Shown: positions 9,407 through 22,994 of the stretch, in pieces | Layout of the letters: each line of letters starts with the position of its first letter | How positions within the stretch are numbered: position 1 is the stretch's first letter | From: Bathynomus jamesi | Taxonomy: Eukaryota; Arthropoda; Malacostraca; Isopoda; Cirolanidae | NCBI GenBank assembly: GCA_023014485.1 | Contig: JAJOZX010009480.1 | Location: 62,001 to 126,000 of the forward strand | Direction of reading: 5' to 3' | DNA: 64,000 bases | Position numbers and translations under genes: made by a program | The notes under the pieces: model-generated | Database searches by the model: none | The model's input: only the letters and a program-made list of their open reading frames with translations | What the model was told of the DNA's origin: nothing

Positions 9407-12400
9407 TTACAATTCCCCAGCATTAATTTTTTGTTGTAAAAAGCTCCTGGCTTTTAAGGCTGTGTGGCGCTGAGGCCTTGTATAAGTTAAACTCGTTGTT
9501 GTGCGCGTTACCACACCAGTTGTTAAAGGTTAGAGAAAGTTCGTACGGAATCATAAGCTTTTGTTTGAGAAACTGGATAACTAGTTTCTATCTTAGGTTC
9601 TGTTAAACAGATAGTAGGCCCAGACTCCAGTGGGTATAATAGAGAAATGTCCCTAGTAGTCTCCCCAGTAGCAGTCTTGAGTCTAACTACCCTTGTCACC
9701 CTGTCCTCTCCTGGTTTGAGTTCCAAAACTCTACCAAGAGACCAGTATTGTCGTGATACACTGTCGTGAATCAACACAATGTCACCTACTTTAATAGTGT
9801 TTGTCCAGTTTTTGTTTGTCAAGTGTTTGTGTCTTTCTCTAAGACTTGTAAGGTACTCATCAGTCCAGCGTTTAACAAAATGAGTCTTAATGTCAGTCAA
9901 ATGTCTGAATTTTGTCTGAAGTTCACTGTGTTCTTGAGACCAATCAGGATCATCCAATGAAATTGATTTGTCAGGCAACAAGCGAGTTTGTTCACCTTTC
10001 ATCAAATGATTGGGCGTTAATGCTTCTAAATCATTTATGTTGTCACTCACATAAGTGAGTGGCCTATTGTTTAACACACTTTCAATCTCAGCTAAGAAAG
10101 TGAGCAGTGTAAATAATTGTATTTGTTTCCTGCCAATTGCTTTCTTTAAGCAATTCTTGACAGTTTGAATGTTCCTCTCCCAGATAGAGCCATACCATGG
10201 GGAGGCAACAGGAATATATTTCCATGTAATGTTTAAGCTATTCAAAGAGAGTTGAGCAGTTTCAGTTTGTAAAAGTTCACTAATTATTTGTTCACCAGCT
10301 TTGAAATAAGTGGCATTATCTGTCCAAATTGTTTTAGGTACTGAATGTTGTGCACAAAATCTCTTAAAGACGGCAACAAATGATTCTGCTGTAAGATCTC
10401 CAACAACATCCAGATAAACTGCTCGTGATGCAGGACACGTGAATAGTACGATGTAAATTTTTATTTCGATGTTGTTAACCCCACAGTTACAGCCCCTGTA
10501 TAATCTATGCCTACAGTTTCAAATGGTCTGTTAAGAGTAACTCGCTCTTTTGGCAAATCAGGTGGATCTGGTTTTTTGTAGGGTCTCGAGTGAATCCTTT
10601 TACATGTTATACAGTTATTAAGAACTGTTTTTACTGTTACTCTGCCTTTTGGTACCCAGTAAGTTTTCCTTAAGGTTGCTAATGTCTGAGGTACCCCCAT
10701 GTGATGGATTTCATTATGTACATGTCTAATAATTAGGGTGGTAAGGTGATTGTATCTGGGAAGCAAAATTGGACATTTAGCTGGATAAGCTAATTTTGAC
10801 TTATTTAGTCTTCCCCTACACCTAAGAAGACCATCTTCATCCCTGAACAAGTTCAGATCTATGACTGCTGAAGGTAAAGATTCTTTGTATTGTTTACCAA
10901 AAGTTAAAAATTCTAACTCTCTCTTATATTCTAAATGTTGAACATGAGTGATCCAGTAATTGGTAGCAACTTCTGTGAATGTTGTTTCATCTTTCTTTAA
11001 ATATTTGTTTATCTTTATCAAACAGTTGTGTATAAACTTCAAGCAGTAAGTTGTAACCCTAATGAGTTTGTTGAAGTCTGAGTACTTCTCATAATTAAGA
11101 AATGGCTCTATGGTGTCAGCTGACATTGTATTGTTTGATGTTAGATTAGCTGGCTCAGTAGGCCACTGCTCTGGATGAGATATCCATTTTGGTCCACTGA
11201 ACCATGCTTTGTTGGTCTTCAACAATTTATAGGATAAACCTCTAGTGATGAAATCTGCTGGATTTTGTTTTGTTGGAATATATTTGAAATACATGTTCAG
11301 AGTTTTATTAGCATCAGCTATTTCTTTTACTCTGTTTCTGACAAAGATATTTTTGCAGCTTAAGCTATCATGTTGTATCCACGACAAACATATCTGACTA
11401 TCTAGCCAAACATATGTGTCAGTGATATTTACATCATAATAGGTATCTTTTAAGAAGGATATGATCTTAACTGCCAGTGAAGCTGACAAAAGTTCCAATT
11501 GTGGTATTGTTTTACTGGGTTTAATGGGTGCAACCTTCCCCTTAGCATAAACTAAATTACTTTCCTCATGACTTACAAGGTAAGCACAACACCCATAAGC
11601 ATGAGTACTTGCATCAGCAAATACATGCAGAGATTGAAGCTTTTCCCTAAATCCAGTAGTTCTGGGAACTTTTATGTTCTGTATTTTATTTAAATCAGAA
11701 GCTAACCTTTTCCAGTATTTTTTATCTTGATTTGGAATTGGATCATCCCAACCTAGACTTTGATTCCAAAGTTTTTTAATAAAAACTCTAGATCTAATTG
11801 TGGCAGGAAGGAATAGACCCATTGGATCAAATATTTTAGATGATTCTGAGAGTATTTGTCTTTTAGTGTCAGCTTCTAAATTGAGTTGAAACTCTTTAGT
11901 ACAGATTGAATCATGTTTATTAGAAGATGAATCCAAGTACCATGTCATGCCCAAGGTTTTAACTTTGTCTGTAGGTTCAGTGAGACCCTTACCATCACAC
12001 ATGATTTTTTGGTTCAAACCCTCATCACTTGAGATCCACTCTCTTAATTCAAAATTACCCTGACTCATGATGTCTTGAGCTGAGCCATAGATCTCAAATA
12101 ATTCAGGCTGAGTAGAAGTGGAGCCTATTAGATTATCAACATAGAAGTAGTGTTTTAAGAAATCTATGGTGAAAGAATTCTCAAATGTATTTAAATGGTG
12201 TTTCAGAGTTAAAGCTAATAGACTAGGTGAACAATTAGCACCAAAAAGAATAACATTGAATCTGTATGTGACAAATCCTTTGTTTAAATCATGAGGGTCT
12301 TTAAACCATAAGAATCTGAGTTGATCCTTATCACTGTCATTCTTTAGATGAATTCTTAAAAATGCTTTAGAGATGTCACTCTGTAATGCATGTTCATCTA

Positions 12401-12995
12401 ACCGGAACCTCAGCAAGATTTTTACAAGGTCAGAAATTAAATTTGGACCCTCTATAAGGCAATCATTTAAACTATGTTTGTTGGAATCATTGAGGCTACA
12501 GTTGTAAACAACCCTGAGTTTTGTCGTCGGTGCATTTTGTCTGTAAACACCTCTATGGGTTAAGTAATGACAACCTTCCTTTTTAAAAGGATTAGTTGTA
12601 ACTTGTTCAATAAACCCTTTTTGTAAATGTTCTTTAAAAACATCATTATACATTTGAATCTTGTTGTCTGCCCTAAGTTTTTGTATTACTTTATATAAAT
12701 GACCTTTAGCAACTTTAAGATTATCTGTTAAGGTAGGACAGTTTGTTTTCCAGGGTAGTTCAACTAAATAATGATTGTTTTTGTATTCAATTGTGTTTTC
12801 AAAATATTCTGCCATTAATTGATCTTCATCTGAATGAATAGTGTCATAAATGCCTACAGATTCCAGCAACCATAGTTGTTGTAGCCCTTCATCTAAAGTT
12901 TCATCAGAAATGGGAGAATTTAAATTATTTGTTATAGCAGTGTTTAAATTATTAACATTTTTACAAGAGTTTTGCAAAACTGTGTTCAAACACAT
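9407..12995 (-). pseudogene. pol: pol, copy B, two frameshifts
   Basis: Same gene as the intact pol at 23301. From the ATG at 12995 the frame is open for 844 codons to 10461, covering RT, RNase H, the integrase zinc finger and the first residues of the integrase core. A one-base loss in a C run (four C at 10479-10482, five in copies C and D) then shifts the frame just after the first integrase Asp. The rest of integrase and DUF5641 continues in another frame. A second one-base loss near 9531 (GGTTAGAG versus GGTTGAGAG) ends that frame at 9523, about 40 codons early. Residue 829 is Gly and 649 is Thr, as in copy E. Both lesions are short indels that sequencing error could also produce. Confidence 0.9.
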
Positions 12996-13013
12996 GCTAT
13001 CTGGTGAGCTTAG

Positions 13014-13520
13014 TCATAAAGACTGTTCTTGTTTATTATCCAAATTATATTTGGTTAAATCTCCTAAGGGTGCTATACCCAGTGGTGTGTTGATGGCTAT
13101 TCCATCTCCAATTTTAACTATACCTCTTTGAATAAGGTGAATATAGTCAGCTCCCAATAACATTTGTATATTATCCACTATATTGTTTTTAATGTACCTA
13201 TCTGCTATTACATGATGTTTCTTCAATTCTTTAATTGTCTGACTCAGTTTAGGGACTACAAGTTGATCTTGTCCTACATGTTTAACAATAACAGCTTTTA
13301 AATTATGAGTTTGGTTTTCTAGGTCCAGTCCCAGTTCAACTGTCTCATAGTTAGTTTTTTCTGAGTTATCATTAACAAAAGATGTTAAACAGAGTTCTTG
13401 TTTATTACTTTTAGGTATTAAGTCTAATTTATTTATCAAGGATTGACTGACAAATGTTTGTTGTGAACAAGAATCTATGAGACATCTAATGGGAGTAGTA
13501 CCTCCTTTGTTGATCTTGTC
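13014..13520 (-). CDS. pro: Aspartic protease frame (pro), copy B
   Basis: Same as in copies A, C and E: open between TAG and TGA, no initiating ATG, active-site LIDSCSQQ, LLGAD block near the end, followed in frame by TGA CTA and pol. Native duplicated segment at 13262-13413. No extra lesion seen. Confidence 0.72.
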   Translation of the reverse strand, partial: DKINKGGTTPIRCLIDSCSQQTFVSQSLINKLDLIPKSNKQELCLTSFVNDNSEKTNYETVELGLDLENQTHNLKAVIVKHVGQDQLVVPKLSQTIKELKKHHVIADRYIKNNIVDNIQMLLGADYIHLIQRGIVKIGDGIAINTPLGIAPLGDLTKYNLDNKQEQSL

Positions 13521-14904
13521 CTACATGTTTAACAATAACAGCTTTTAAATTATGAGTTTGGTTTTCTAGGTCCAGTCCCAGTTCAACTGTCTCATAGTTA
13601 GTTTTTTCTGAGTTATCATTAACAAAAGATGTTAAACAGAGTTCTTGTTTATTACTTTTACAATCTTTTTTATGATGTCCTGTCCCAGTACATTTCTTGC
13701 AAAGATTAAGCTCTTCACAACGTTTAGATCTAGAATTAAAGTTATTAAATTTAGTACATCTTGTACTACTGTGTTCATTACTGGAACAAAATTTACAGTA
13801 TGGAGTGTAATCCTTTTTTGTTGCAATATTAAAATTTTGCAAAGTTGGTGTTTTAGTCTCAGAGTTTTGTTCTTGAAAATGGGCTTTATCTTTATGAGTC
13901 TCAGAAGTGGCAGGCAAAGATGAACTTTTACTTTTATAAATTGATAATACAGTAGGAAATTCAGACCTCAATTCATCTAAAGTCGGATAAATGTCTACTG
14001 TCTTACGTTGAAAAATCTCCCTAACCTGTGGTGGCAAACACTCAAATACAATAGCTTGAATAAACCAGGCAGATTCTTTTAAATTTATTTTGTTATTTGT
14101 AAGTTGGCCCAGAGTTGATTCAAAAGAACAGTAAAATTCATAAATACTATTGTAATTATCTTTACATGGCTTCATTTGTTTAAGTTTAAGAGCAAGTTCA
14201 TAAATTATTTCTGCTCTATTAATATTTCTTTTTTAAAGATCTATTGCTACTGCATATGAGCTACCAATAACAGGCAAGAATTCAACTAATTTGAGAGCAG
14301 GTCCTTTAAGGTAATTTAGTAAATAACTGAGTTTATCCACTTCAGAAATATAGTCTTTACTCCCAATGAGGCTATCAAATTTCTCATAAAATGACTGAAA
14401 CTGGGTTCTGTCACCTTCAAAGTTTGGAACTTGTAAAGTAGGTAACCTTGCTTTTAATTCAGTTTGTTCAGAATTATGCCGAACAGAGGAATTCATCAAA
14501 GCATTAGCAAAGCTTTGATTCATATTCATTTCTTGTTGTAAGGTTAACGTGTTTATTTGAGTTTGAAGTTCATCTATATAACTGTCTACCTCACCTAAGT
14601 AGGCCTCATTTTCTATTAATAGTGATGTTAAATCATCAGTTGATAGTAAATTATCATCTTCAATTTCTGATCTTATTTCCTCATCAATTATTATGATTTC
14701 ACTTTTTATTCGATCTACTGTGTTTAAGACTCTTTCAAAATCAGCCTTTGAAGGAGTAGATTTTCTTCTAAAGTCATTAAGTGACCTAGTAATTACACCC
14801 TTTCTCACAGCCTTTTTCTTTTTAAGGGCTATTAATTTAGAATTTGTGTTGGGTTTAGCCCTAGGCCTATCTGTATTGTTTGTTTCTTTATCAGCCATTG
14901 TCAA
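13486..14904 (-). pseudogene. gag: gag, copy B, premature stop
   Basis: The frame runs 223 codons from the ATG at 14904 through the N-terminal region and most of the DUF1759-like domain. It then meets TAA at 14233-14235, where other copies have TTA (Leu). Five bases further on, one codon is missing compared with the others (in-frame loss of 3 bp). The same frame stays open afterwards down to 13486 through both zinc knuckles, so this is a nonsense mutation plus a one-codon deletion, not a frameshift. Confidence 0.9.
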
Positions 14905-15529
14905 TAAATCTAGCCTAATTGATCAGTTAAATAGGCTAAATCTACGTTAGTTAGATGTAGGCTATAGATTAGGCTAAAAATAAAATGCCCTAACTTCAAT
15001 CAGAAGAAGGAAATCTTAAAGAGGATAAATTTTACACATTTTAAAGTAACACCAGGCAATATTAAATGTACAAGGGTTTAACCTAAACCTATGTCAAATG
15101 TATGACCCTAGGCTAAGGTTACGACTAGGCTAGCCTACCTAGCCTATATTATTGTCCAGTGTCCACCCTTACGAGTCCTAGGTTAAGCAAATTGAAGCCC
15201 AATTGAGTAGCCTAGCCCTACACTAATAGGCTAACAATAAATTCAATAAGTTCACTGTTAAATTAAATTTGTAAGCCTTACGTTATTAAATGTAGGCCTT
15301 AATTTTAATTAAATAATTAGTTCACCTATTTCAATACCGCAAAGAAAAAGAACTTTTGTTTACTCTCGGGAGCAGAGTACAGTTTTGTACGGAGTTTGTT
15401 CGTAACCGCGAGTTACGACAAACGAAAATCGAGCGTTAAGTGAAATTTATAATGTTCACTAGGCTATGTTAAATACACTCAGAATTTAATAGTATATCTG
15501 TTTTAGTCTTCCCCTTCACGGGCCACCAT
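14905..15529 (-). other. 5' leader, copy B
   Basis: 625 bp between gag and the 5' LTR, same TAGGCTA-rich sequence as in copy A. No gene seen. Confidence 0.7.
15511..15528 (-). promoter_or_regulatory. Primer-binding site, copy B
   Basis: Same 18 bases as copy A, one base away from the LTR end. Confidence 0.75.
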
Positions 15530-16255
15530 TGTGAAAAAACTGCACTGTTGGAGATTGACCTCAATTAAACCTACCTCAATTTCCCAACCCCTAACGCAGG
15601 TTAAAATTAATCCAACCTATTAAATTAGGACTCGAGAATCCAGAAATGGTCCGGAGCAAATAGGATGATTAAAGTCACAGATACAATTCCCACAAATAAA
15701 ACCATAGAAAATTTACTACGGTTCATGCAATAAATTGGGGATATTTGTTAACTGTTAACCGAAAGGTAAAGTGAAAGAATTGACTCACCTCAGTTGGTCA
15801 ATGGGATGATGTAGCGTCTTGTAGAGTTAATCTTAAAATCGTAGTCTTCAGTTAAGCTAATTCAAGTAGGCCTATTCTGGGTACACTAGCCTGTATTGGT
15901 TTTTAACTTCAACCTTTGTTTGTCACTATTTCTGTAGTAGTTCGCAAGCCAACTCCGTAATTGTTCCTCTCTTCATGCGATCAAAAGGAAGAACGAACTG
16001 AAGCCAAGGTTCTGGTGTTTGACTTCAGTTTTGTTGGCTGGTTGTTGTTGTCAGTGGGAGATAATCTCACCGAGCACACCCTTAACCACATAGTAATAAA
16101 TTACTAATGTGGATATGACCCAGTATGATGAACAATTATTCACATACCTTTGTTAACCATAAATTATTGTACATTAAAGAGACTACCAAATCTATTTCCT
16201 CTGAGGACCACTTCTGCTCTCTCTCAACCACCCTCCCAATATCCTAAATTTCATA
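15530..16255 (-). repeat. 5' LTR, copy B
   Basis: 726 bp, TATGAA...TTCACA in sense orientation, followed on the right by ATTTA and satellite. Confidence 0.93.
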
Positions 16256-19200
16256 ATTTAGCTTATTTTTAGATTTAAAAATGAAAATGGGACTATAAAT
16301 TAGGTTCTATACGGTTGAATTTTTTTCAAAATATTTAACTGGAACTATAATTTTTCGCTATAATATGCTTAGTTTATGGTTTTGTACAATATATATCGAA
16401 AACTAGACAAAAATCGTCCAAATATTTCACTAAAATTCGATTCTAATGAAATGAAAATTTTGTACCAAAAAGTGATTTTCTCCGTGTTTTGAGCACTTTT
16501 TGTGCATTTTTCTTATGATAAAACATGAACTTATCTTTTTCAATATTTTTCATTCGAATAAGAAACTGTTGATAAAAAACTGCTTTATCTTACTGTTTTC
16601 AACTATATAATGCCAAAGTAATACAAAAATCGACGTAAAATTTCATTGAAATGTCGATCGTAGTAAGGCAAAAAATTAATGGAAGAATCGATTTTTTCCA
16701 TGTTTTAAGATCCAATTTTTGAGAATCTTTAATGTAGCCCTAAAATATTGTAAAAGTGAATGAAATTCATGAAATGATATATACCAACAGTAAATACTAT
16801 GCAAATTTTAGCTTAAAAATCGCATCATTTAGCTTATTTTTAGATTTAAAAATGAAAATGGGACTATAAATTAGGTTCTATACGGTTGAATTTTTTTCAA
16901 AATATTTAACTGGAATTAGTAATTTTTGATTACAATAAGCTTTAGTTTATGGTTTTGAACAATATATATCGAAAACTAGACAAAAATCGTTGAAATATTT
17001 CACTAAAATTCGGTTCTAATGAAATGTAAATTTTGTACCAAAAAGTGATTTTCTCCGTGTTTTGAGCACTTTTTGTGCATTTTTCTTATGATAAAACATG
17101 AACTTATCTTTTTCAATATTTTTCATTCGAATAAGAAACTGTTGATAAAAAACTGCTTTATCTTACTGTTTTCAACTATATAATGCCAAAGTAATTGAAA
17201 AATCGACGTAAAATTTCATTGAAATGTCGATCGTAGTAAGGCAAAAAATTAATGGAAGTCGATTTTTTCCATCTTTTAAGATCCAATTTTTAGACAATCT
17301 TTAATGTAGCCCTAAAATATTGTAAAAGTGAATGAAATTCATGAAATGATATATACCAACAGTAAATACTATGCAAATTTTAGCTTAAAAATCGCATCAT
17401 TTAGCTTATTTTTAGATTTAAAAATGAAAATGGGACTATAAATTAGGTTCTATACGGTTGAATTTTTTTTCAAAAAGTGATTTTCTCCGTGTTTTGAGCA
17501 TTTTTGTGCATTTTTCTTATGATAAAACATGAACTTATCTTTTTCAAATTTTTCATTCGAATAAGAAAACTGTTGATAAAAAACTGCTTTATCTTACTGT
17601 TTTCAACTATATAATGCCAAAGTAATTGAAAAATCGACGTAAAATTTCATTGAAATGTCGATCGTAGTAAGGCAAAAAATTAATGGAAGTCGATTTTTTC
17701 CATCTTTTAAGATCCAATTTTAGACAATCTTTAATGTAGCCCTAAAATATTGTAAAAGTGAATGAAATTCATGAAATGATATATACCAACAGTAAATACT
17801 ATGCAAATTTTAGCTTAAAAATCGCATCATTTAGCTTATTTTTAGATTTAAAAATGAAAATGGGACTATAAATTAGGTTCTATACGGTTGAATTTTTTTT
17901 CAAAAAGTGATTTTCTCCGTGTTTTGAGCACTTTTTGTGCATTTTTCTTATGATAAAACATGAACTTTTTTTTCAATATTTTTCATTGGAATAAGAAACT
18001 GTTGATAAAAAACTGCTTTATCTTACTGTTTTCAACTATATAATGCCAAAGTAAATGAAAAATAGACGTAAAATTTCATTGAAATGTCGATCGTAGTAAG
18101 GCAAAAAAATTAATGGAAGAAGTCGATTTTTTCCATGTTTTAAGATCCAATTTTTTGACAATCTTTAATGTAGCCCTAAAATATTTAAAAGTGAATGAAA
18201 TTCATGAAATGAATAATATACCAACAGTAAACATGTGCAATTTAGCTTAAAAATCGCATCATTTAGCTTATTTTTAGATTTAAAAATGATAATGGGACTA
18301 TAAATTAGGTTCTATACGGTTGAATTTTTTTCAAAATATTTAACTGGAATTAGTAATTTTTGCTATAATATGCTTTAGTTTATGGTTTTGTACAATATAT
18401 ATCGAAAACTAGACAAAAATCGTTGAAATATTTCACTAAAATTCGGTTCTAATGAAATGAAAATTTTGTACCAAAAAGTGATTTTCTCCGTGTTTTGAGC
18501 ACTTTTTGTGCATTTTTCTTATGATAAAACATGAACTTATCTTTTTCAATATTTTTCATTCGAATAAGAAACTGTTGTTAAAAAAACTGCTTTATCTTAC
18601 TGTTTTCAACTATATAATCCTAAAGTAATACAAAAATCGACGTAAAATTTCATTGAAATGTAATCGCAGTAAGTCAAAAAATTAATGGAAAAAGTCGATT
18701 TTTTCCATGTTTTAAGATCCAATTTTTAGACAATCTTTAATATAGCCCTAAAATATTGTAAAAGTGAATGAAATTCATGAAATGATATATACCAACAGTA
18801 AATACTATGCGAATTTTAGCTTAAAATCGCATCATTTAGCTTATTTTTAGATTTAAAAATGAAAATGGGACTATAAATTAGGTTCTATACGGTTGAATTT
18901 TTTTCAAAATATTTAACTGGAATTAGTAATTTTAGTCTATAATATGCTTTAGTTTATGGTTTTGTACAATATATACGAAAACTAGACAAAAATCGTCCAA
19001 ATATTTCACTAAAATTCGATTCTAATGAAATGAAAATTTTTGTACCAAAAAGTGATTTTCTCCGTGTTTTGAGCACTTTTTGTGCATTTTTCTTATGATA
19101 AAATATGAACTTATCTTTTTCAATATTTTTCATTCGAATAAGAAACTGTTGTTAAAAAACTGTTTATCTTACTGTTTTCAACTATATAATGCCAAAGTAA

Positions 19201-22200
19201 TACAAAAATCGACGTAAAATTTCATTGAAATGTCGATCGTAGTAAGGCAAAAAATTAATGGAAGAAGTCGATTTTTTCCATGTTTTAAGATCCAATTTTT
19301 TGAGAATCTTTAATGTAGCCCTAAAATATTGTAAAAGTGAATGAAATTCATGAAATGATATATACCAACAGTAAATACTATGCAAATTTTAGCTTAAAAA
19401 TCGCATCATTTAGCTTATTTTTAGATTTAAAAATGAAAATGGGACTATAAATTAGGTTCTATACGGTTGAATTTTTTTCAAAATATTTAACTGGAATTAG
19501 TAATTTTTGGCTACAATATGCTTTAGTTTATGGTTTTGTACAATATATATCGAAAACTAGACAAAAATCGTGAAATATTTCACTAAAATTCGTTCTAATG
19601 AAATGAAAATTTTGTACCAAAAAGTGATTTTCTCCGTTTTGAGCACTTTTTGTGCATTTTTCTTATGATAAAACATGAACTTATCTTTTTCAATATTTTT
19701 CATTCGAATAAGAAACTGTTGATAAAAAACTGCTTTATCTTACTGTTTTCAACTAATAATGCCAAAGTAATTGAAAAATCGACGTAAAATTTCATTGAAA
19801 TGTCGATCGTAGTAAGGTAAAAAATTAATGGAAGAAGTCGATTTTTTCCATGTTTTAAGATCCAATTTTTGACAATCTTTAATGTAGCCCTAAAATATTG
19901 TAAAAGTTAATGAAATTCATGAAATGATATATACCAACAGTAAATACTATGCAAATTTTAGCTTAAAAATCGCATCATTTAGCTTATTTTTAGATTTAAA
20001 AATGAAATGGGACTATAAATTAGGTTCTATACGGTTGAATTTTTTTCAAAATATTTAACTGGAATTAGTAATTTTTGGCTATAATATGCTTTAGTTTATG
20101 GTTTTGTACAATATATATCGAAAACTAGAAAAAATCGTTGAAATATTTCACTAAAATTCGGTTCTAATGAAATGAAAATTTTGTACCAAAAAGTGATTTT
20201 CTCCGTGTTTTGAGCACTTTTTGTGCATTTTTCTTATGATAAAACATGAACTTATCTTTTTCAATATTTTTCATTCGAATAAGAAACTGTTGAAAAAAAC
20301 TGCTTTATCTTACTGTTTTCAACTATATAATGCCAAAGTAATTGAAAAATCGACGTAAAATTTCATTGAAATGTCGATCGAGTAAGGCAAAAAATTAATG
20401 GAAGTCGATTTTTTCCATGTTTTAAGATCCAATTTTTGACAATCTTTAATGTAGCCCTAAAATATTGTAAAAGTGAATGAAATTCATGAAATGATATATA
20501 CCAACAGTAAATACTATGCAAATTTTAGCTTAAAAATCGCATCATTTAGCTTATTTTTAGATTTAAAAATGAAAATGGGACTATAAATTAGGTTCTATAC
20601 GGTTGAATTTTTTTCAAAATATTTAACTGGAATTAGTAATTTTTGGCTATAATATGCTTTAGTTTATGGTTTTGTACATATATATATCGAAAACTAGACA
20701 AAAATCGTTGAAATATTTCACTAAAATTCGGTTCTAATGAAATGAAAATTTTGTACCAAAAAGTGATTTTCTCCGTGTTTTGAGCACTTTTTGTGCATTT
20801 TTCTTATGATAAAACATGAACTTATCTTTTTCAATATTTTTCATTCGAATAAGAAACTGTTGTTAAAAAACTGCTTTATCTTACTGTTTTCAACTATATA
20901 ATGCCAAAGTAATAAAAATCGACGTAAAATTTCATTGAAATGTCGATCGTAGTAAGGCAAAAAATTAATGGAAGAAGTCGATTTTTTCCATGTTTTAAGA
21001 TCCAATTTTTGACAATCTTTAATGTAGCCCTAAAATATTGTAAAAGTGAATGAAATTCATGAAATGATATATACCAACAGTAAATACTATGCAAATTTTA
21101 GCTTAAAAATCGCATCATTTAGCTTATTTTTAGATTTAAAAATGAAAATGGGACTATAAATTAGGTTCTATACGGTTGAATTTTTTCAAAATATTTAACT
21201 GGAATTAGTAATTTTTGGCTATAATATGCTTTAGTTTATGGTTTTGTACAATATATATCGAAAACTAGACAAAAATCGTCCAAATATTTCACTAAAATTC
21301 GTTCTAATGAAATGAAAATTTTGTACCAAAAAGTGATTTTCTCCGTGTTTTGAGCACTTTTTGTGCATTTTTCTTATGATAAAACATGAACTTATCTTTT
21401 TCAATATTTTTCATTCGAATAAGAAACTGTTGAAAAAAACTGCTTTATCTTACTGTTTTCAACTATATAATGCCAAAGTAATTAAAAATCGACGTAAAAT
21501 TTCATTGAAATGTCGATCGTAGTAAGGCAAAAAATTAATGGAAGAAGTCGATTTTTTCCATGTTTTAAGATCCAATTTTTTGACAATCTTTAATGTAGCC
21601 CTAAAATATTGTAAAAGTGAATGAAATTCATGAAATGATATATACCAACAGTAAATACTATGCAAATTTTAGCTTAAAAATCGCATCATTTAGCTTATTT
21701 TTAGATTTAAAAATGAAAATGGGACTATAAATTAGGTTCTATACGGTTGAATTTTTTTCAAAATATTTAACTGGAATTAGTAATTTTTGGCTATAATATG
21801 CTTTAGTTTATGGTTTTGTACAATATATATCGAAAACTAGACAAAAATCGTTGAAATATTTCACTAAAATTCGGTTCTAATGAAATGAAAATTTTGTACC
21901 AAAAAGTGATTTTCTCCGTGTTTTGAGCACTTTTTGTGCATTTTTCTTATGATAAAACATGAACTTATCTTTTTCAATATTTTTCATTCGAATAAGAAAC
22001 TGTTGGTAAAAAAACTGCTTTATCTTACTGTTTTCAACTATATAATCCCAAAGTAATACAAAAATCGACGTAAAATTTCATTGAAATGTCGATCGCAGTA
22101 AGTCAAAAAATTAATGGAAAAAGTCGATTTTTTCCATGTTTTAAGATCCAATTTTTAGACAATCTTTAATGTAGCCCTAAAATATTGTGAAAGTGAATGA

Positions 22201-22268
22201 AATTCATGAAGTGATATATACCAACAGTAAATACTATGCAAATTTTAGCTTAAAAATCGCATCATTTA
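16256..22268. repeat. Satellite array S2, eleven monomers
   Basis: Units start at 16256, 16827, 17399 (short, 430 bp), 17829 (short, 432 bp), 18261, 18834, 19408, 19977, 20544, 21117 and 21688. Unit 16827 is a distinct subtype (GATTACAATAAGC, GTTTTGAACAAT, followed by CCATCTTTTAAG). Units 18261 and 21688 are the GATCGCAGTAAGTC subtype. The first unit begins with the GGAACTA/TTTTTCGC variants shared with S1, S4 and S5 but ends like another subtype, so it looks mosaic. The last unit carries the same private variants next to the 3' LTR as S1, S3 and S4. Confidence 0.95.
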
Positions 22269-22994
22269 TGTGAAAAAACTGCACTGTTGGAGATTGACCT
22301 CAATTAAACCTACCTCAATTTCCCAACCCCTAACGCAGGTTAAAATTAATCCAACCTATTAAATTAGGACTCGAGAATCCAGAAATGGTCCGGAGCAAAT
22401 AGGATGATTAAAGTCACAGATACAATTCCCACAAATAAAACCATAGAAAATTTACTACGGTTCATGCAATAAATTGGGGATATTTGTTAACTGTTAACCG
22501 AAAGGTAAAGTGAAAGAATTGACTCACCTCAGTTGGTCAATGGGATGATGTAGCGTCTTGTAGAGTTAATCTTAAAATCGTAGTCTTCAGTTAAGCTAAT
22601 TCAAGTAGGCCTATTCTGGGTACACTAGCCTGTATTGGTTTTTAACTTCAACCTTTGTTTGTCACTATTTCTGTAGTAGTTCGCAAGCCAACTCCGTAAT
22701 TGTTCCTCTCTTCATGCGATCAAAAGGAAGAACGAACTGAAGCCAAGGTTCTGGTGTTTGACTTCAGTTTTGTTGGCTGGTTGTTGTTGTCAGTGGGAGA
22801 TAATCTCACCGAGCACACCCTTAACCACATAGTAATAAATTACTAATGTGGATATGACCCAGTATGATGAACAATTATTCACATACCTTTGTTAACCATA
22901 AATTATTGTACATTAAAGAGACTACCAAATCTATTTCCTCTGAGGACCACTTCTGCTCTCTCTCAACCACCCTCCCAATATCCTAAATTTCATA
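22269..22994 (-). repeat. 3' LTR, copy C
   Basis: 726 bp, same as 29429-30154. Left neighbour is the satellite target duplication ATTTA; right neighbour is the internal sequence TACTGGGGGGCCCGG. Confidence 0.94.

Larger units (their letters stand above)
8377..16255 (-). mobile_element. BEL/Pao LTR retrotransposon, copy B, full length, damaged
   Basis: Complete from 3' LTR (8377-9101) to 5' LTR (15530-16255), 7,879 bp, flanked by ATTTA on both sides (8372-8376 and 16256-16260). Removing the element and one ATTTA restores an uninterrupted satellite monomer, which fixes the boundaries. It carries a nonsense codon and a lost codon in gag and two frameshifts in pol. It is not autonomous as read. 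Confidence 0.95.

Noticed and set aside
8377..16255. Five independent insertions of an active element with a preference for one satellite site
   Set aside because: The same private variants in the adjoining monomer, the same strand and the same lesions shared by all (152-bp duplication, TGA) fit amplification of one insertion better.
16256..22268. tRNA or other structured RNA genes in the arrays
   Set aside because: No tRNA-like A/B boxes or cloverleaf seen; the only repeated structure is the short GCAC/GTGC hairpin.
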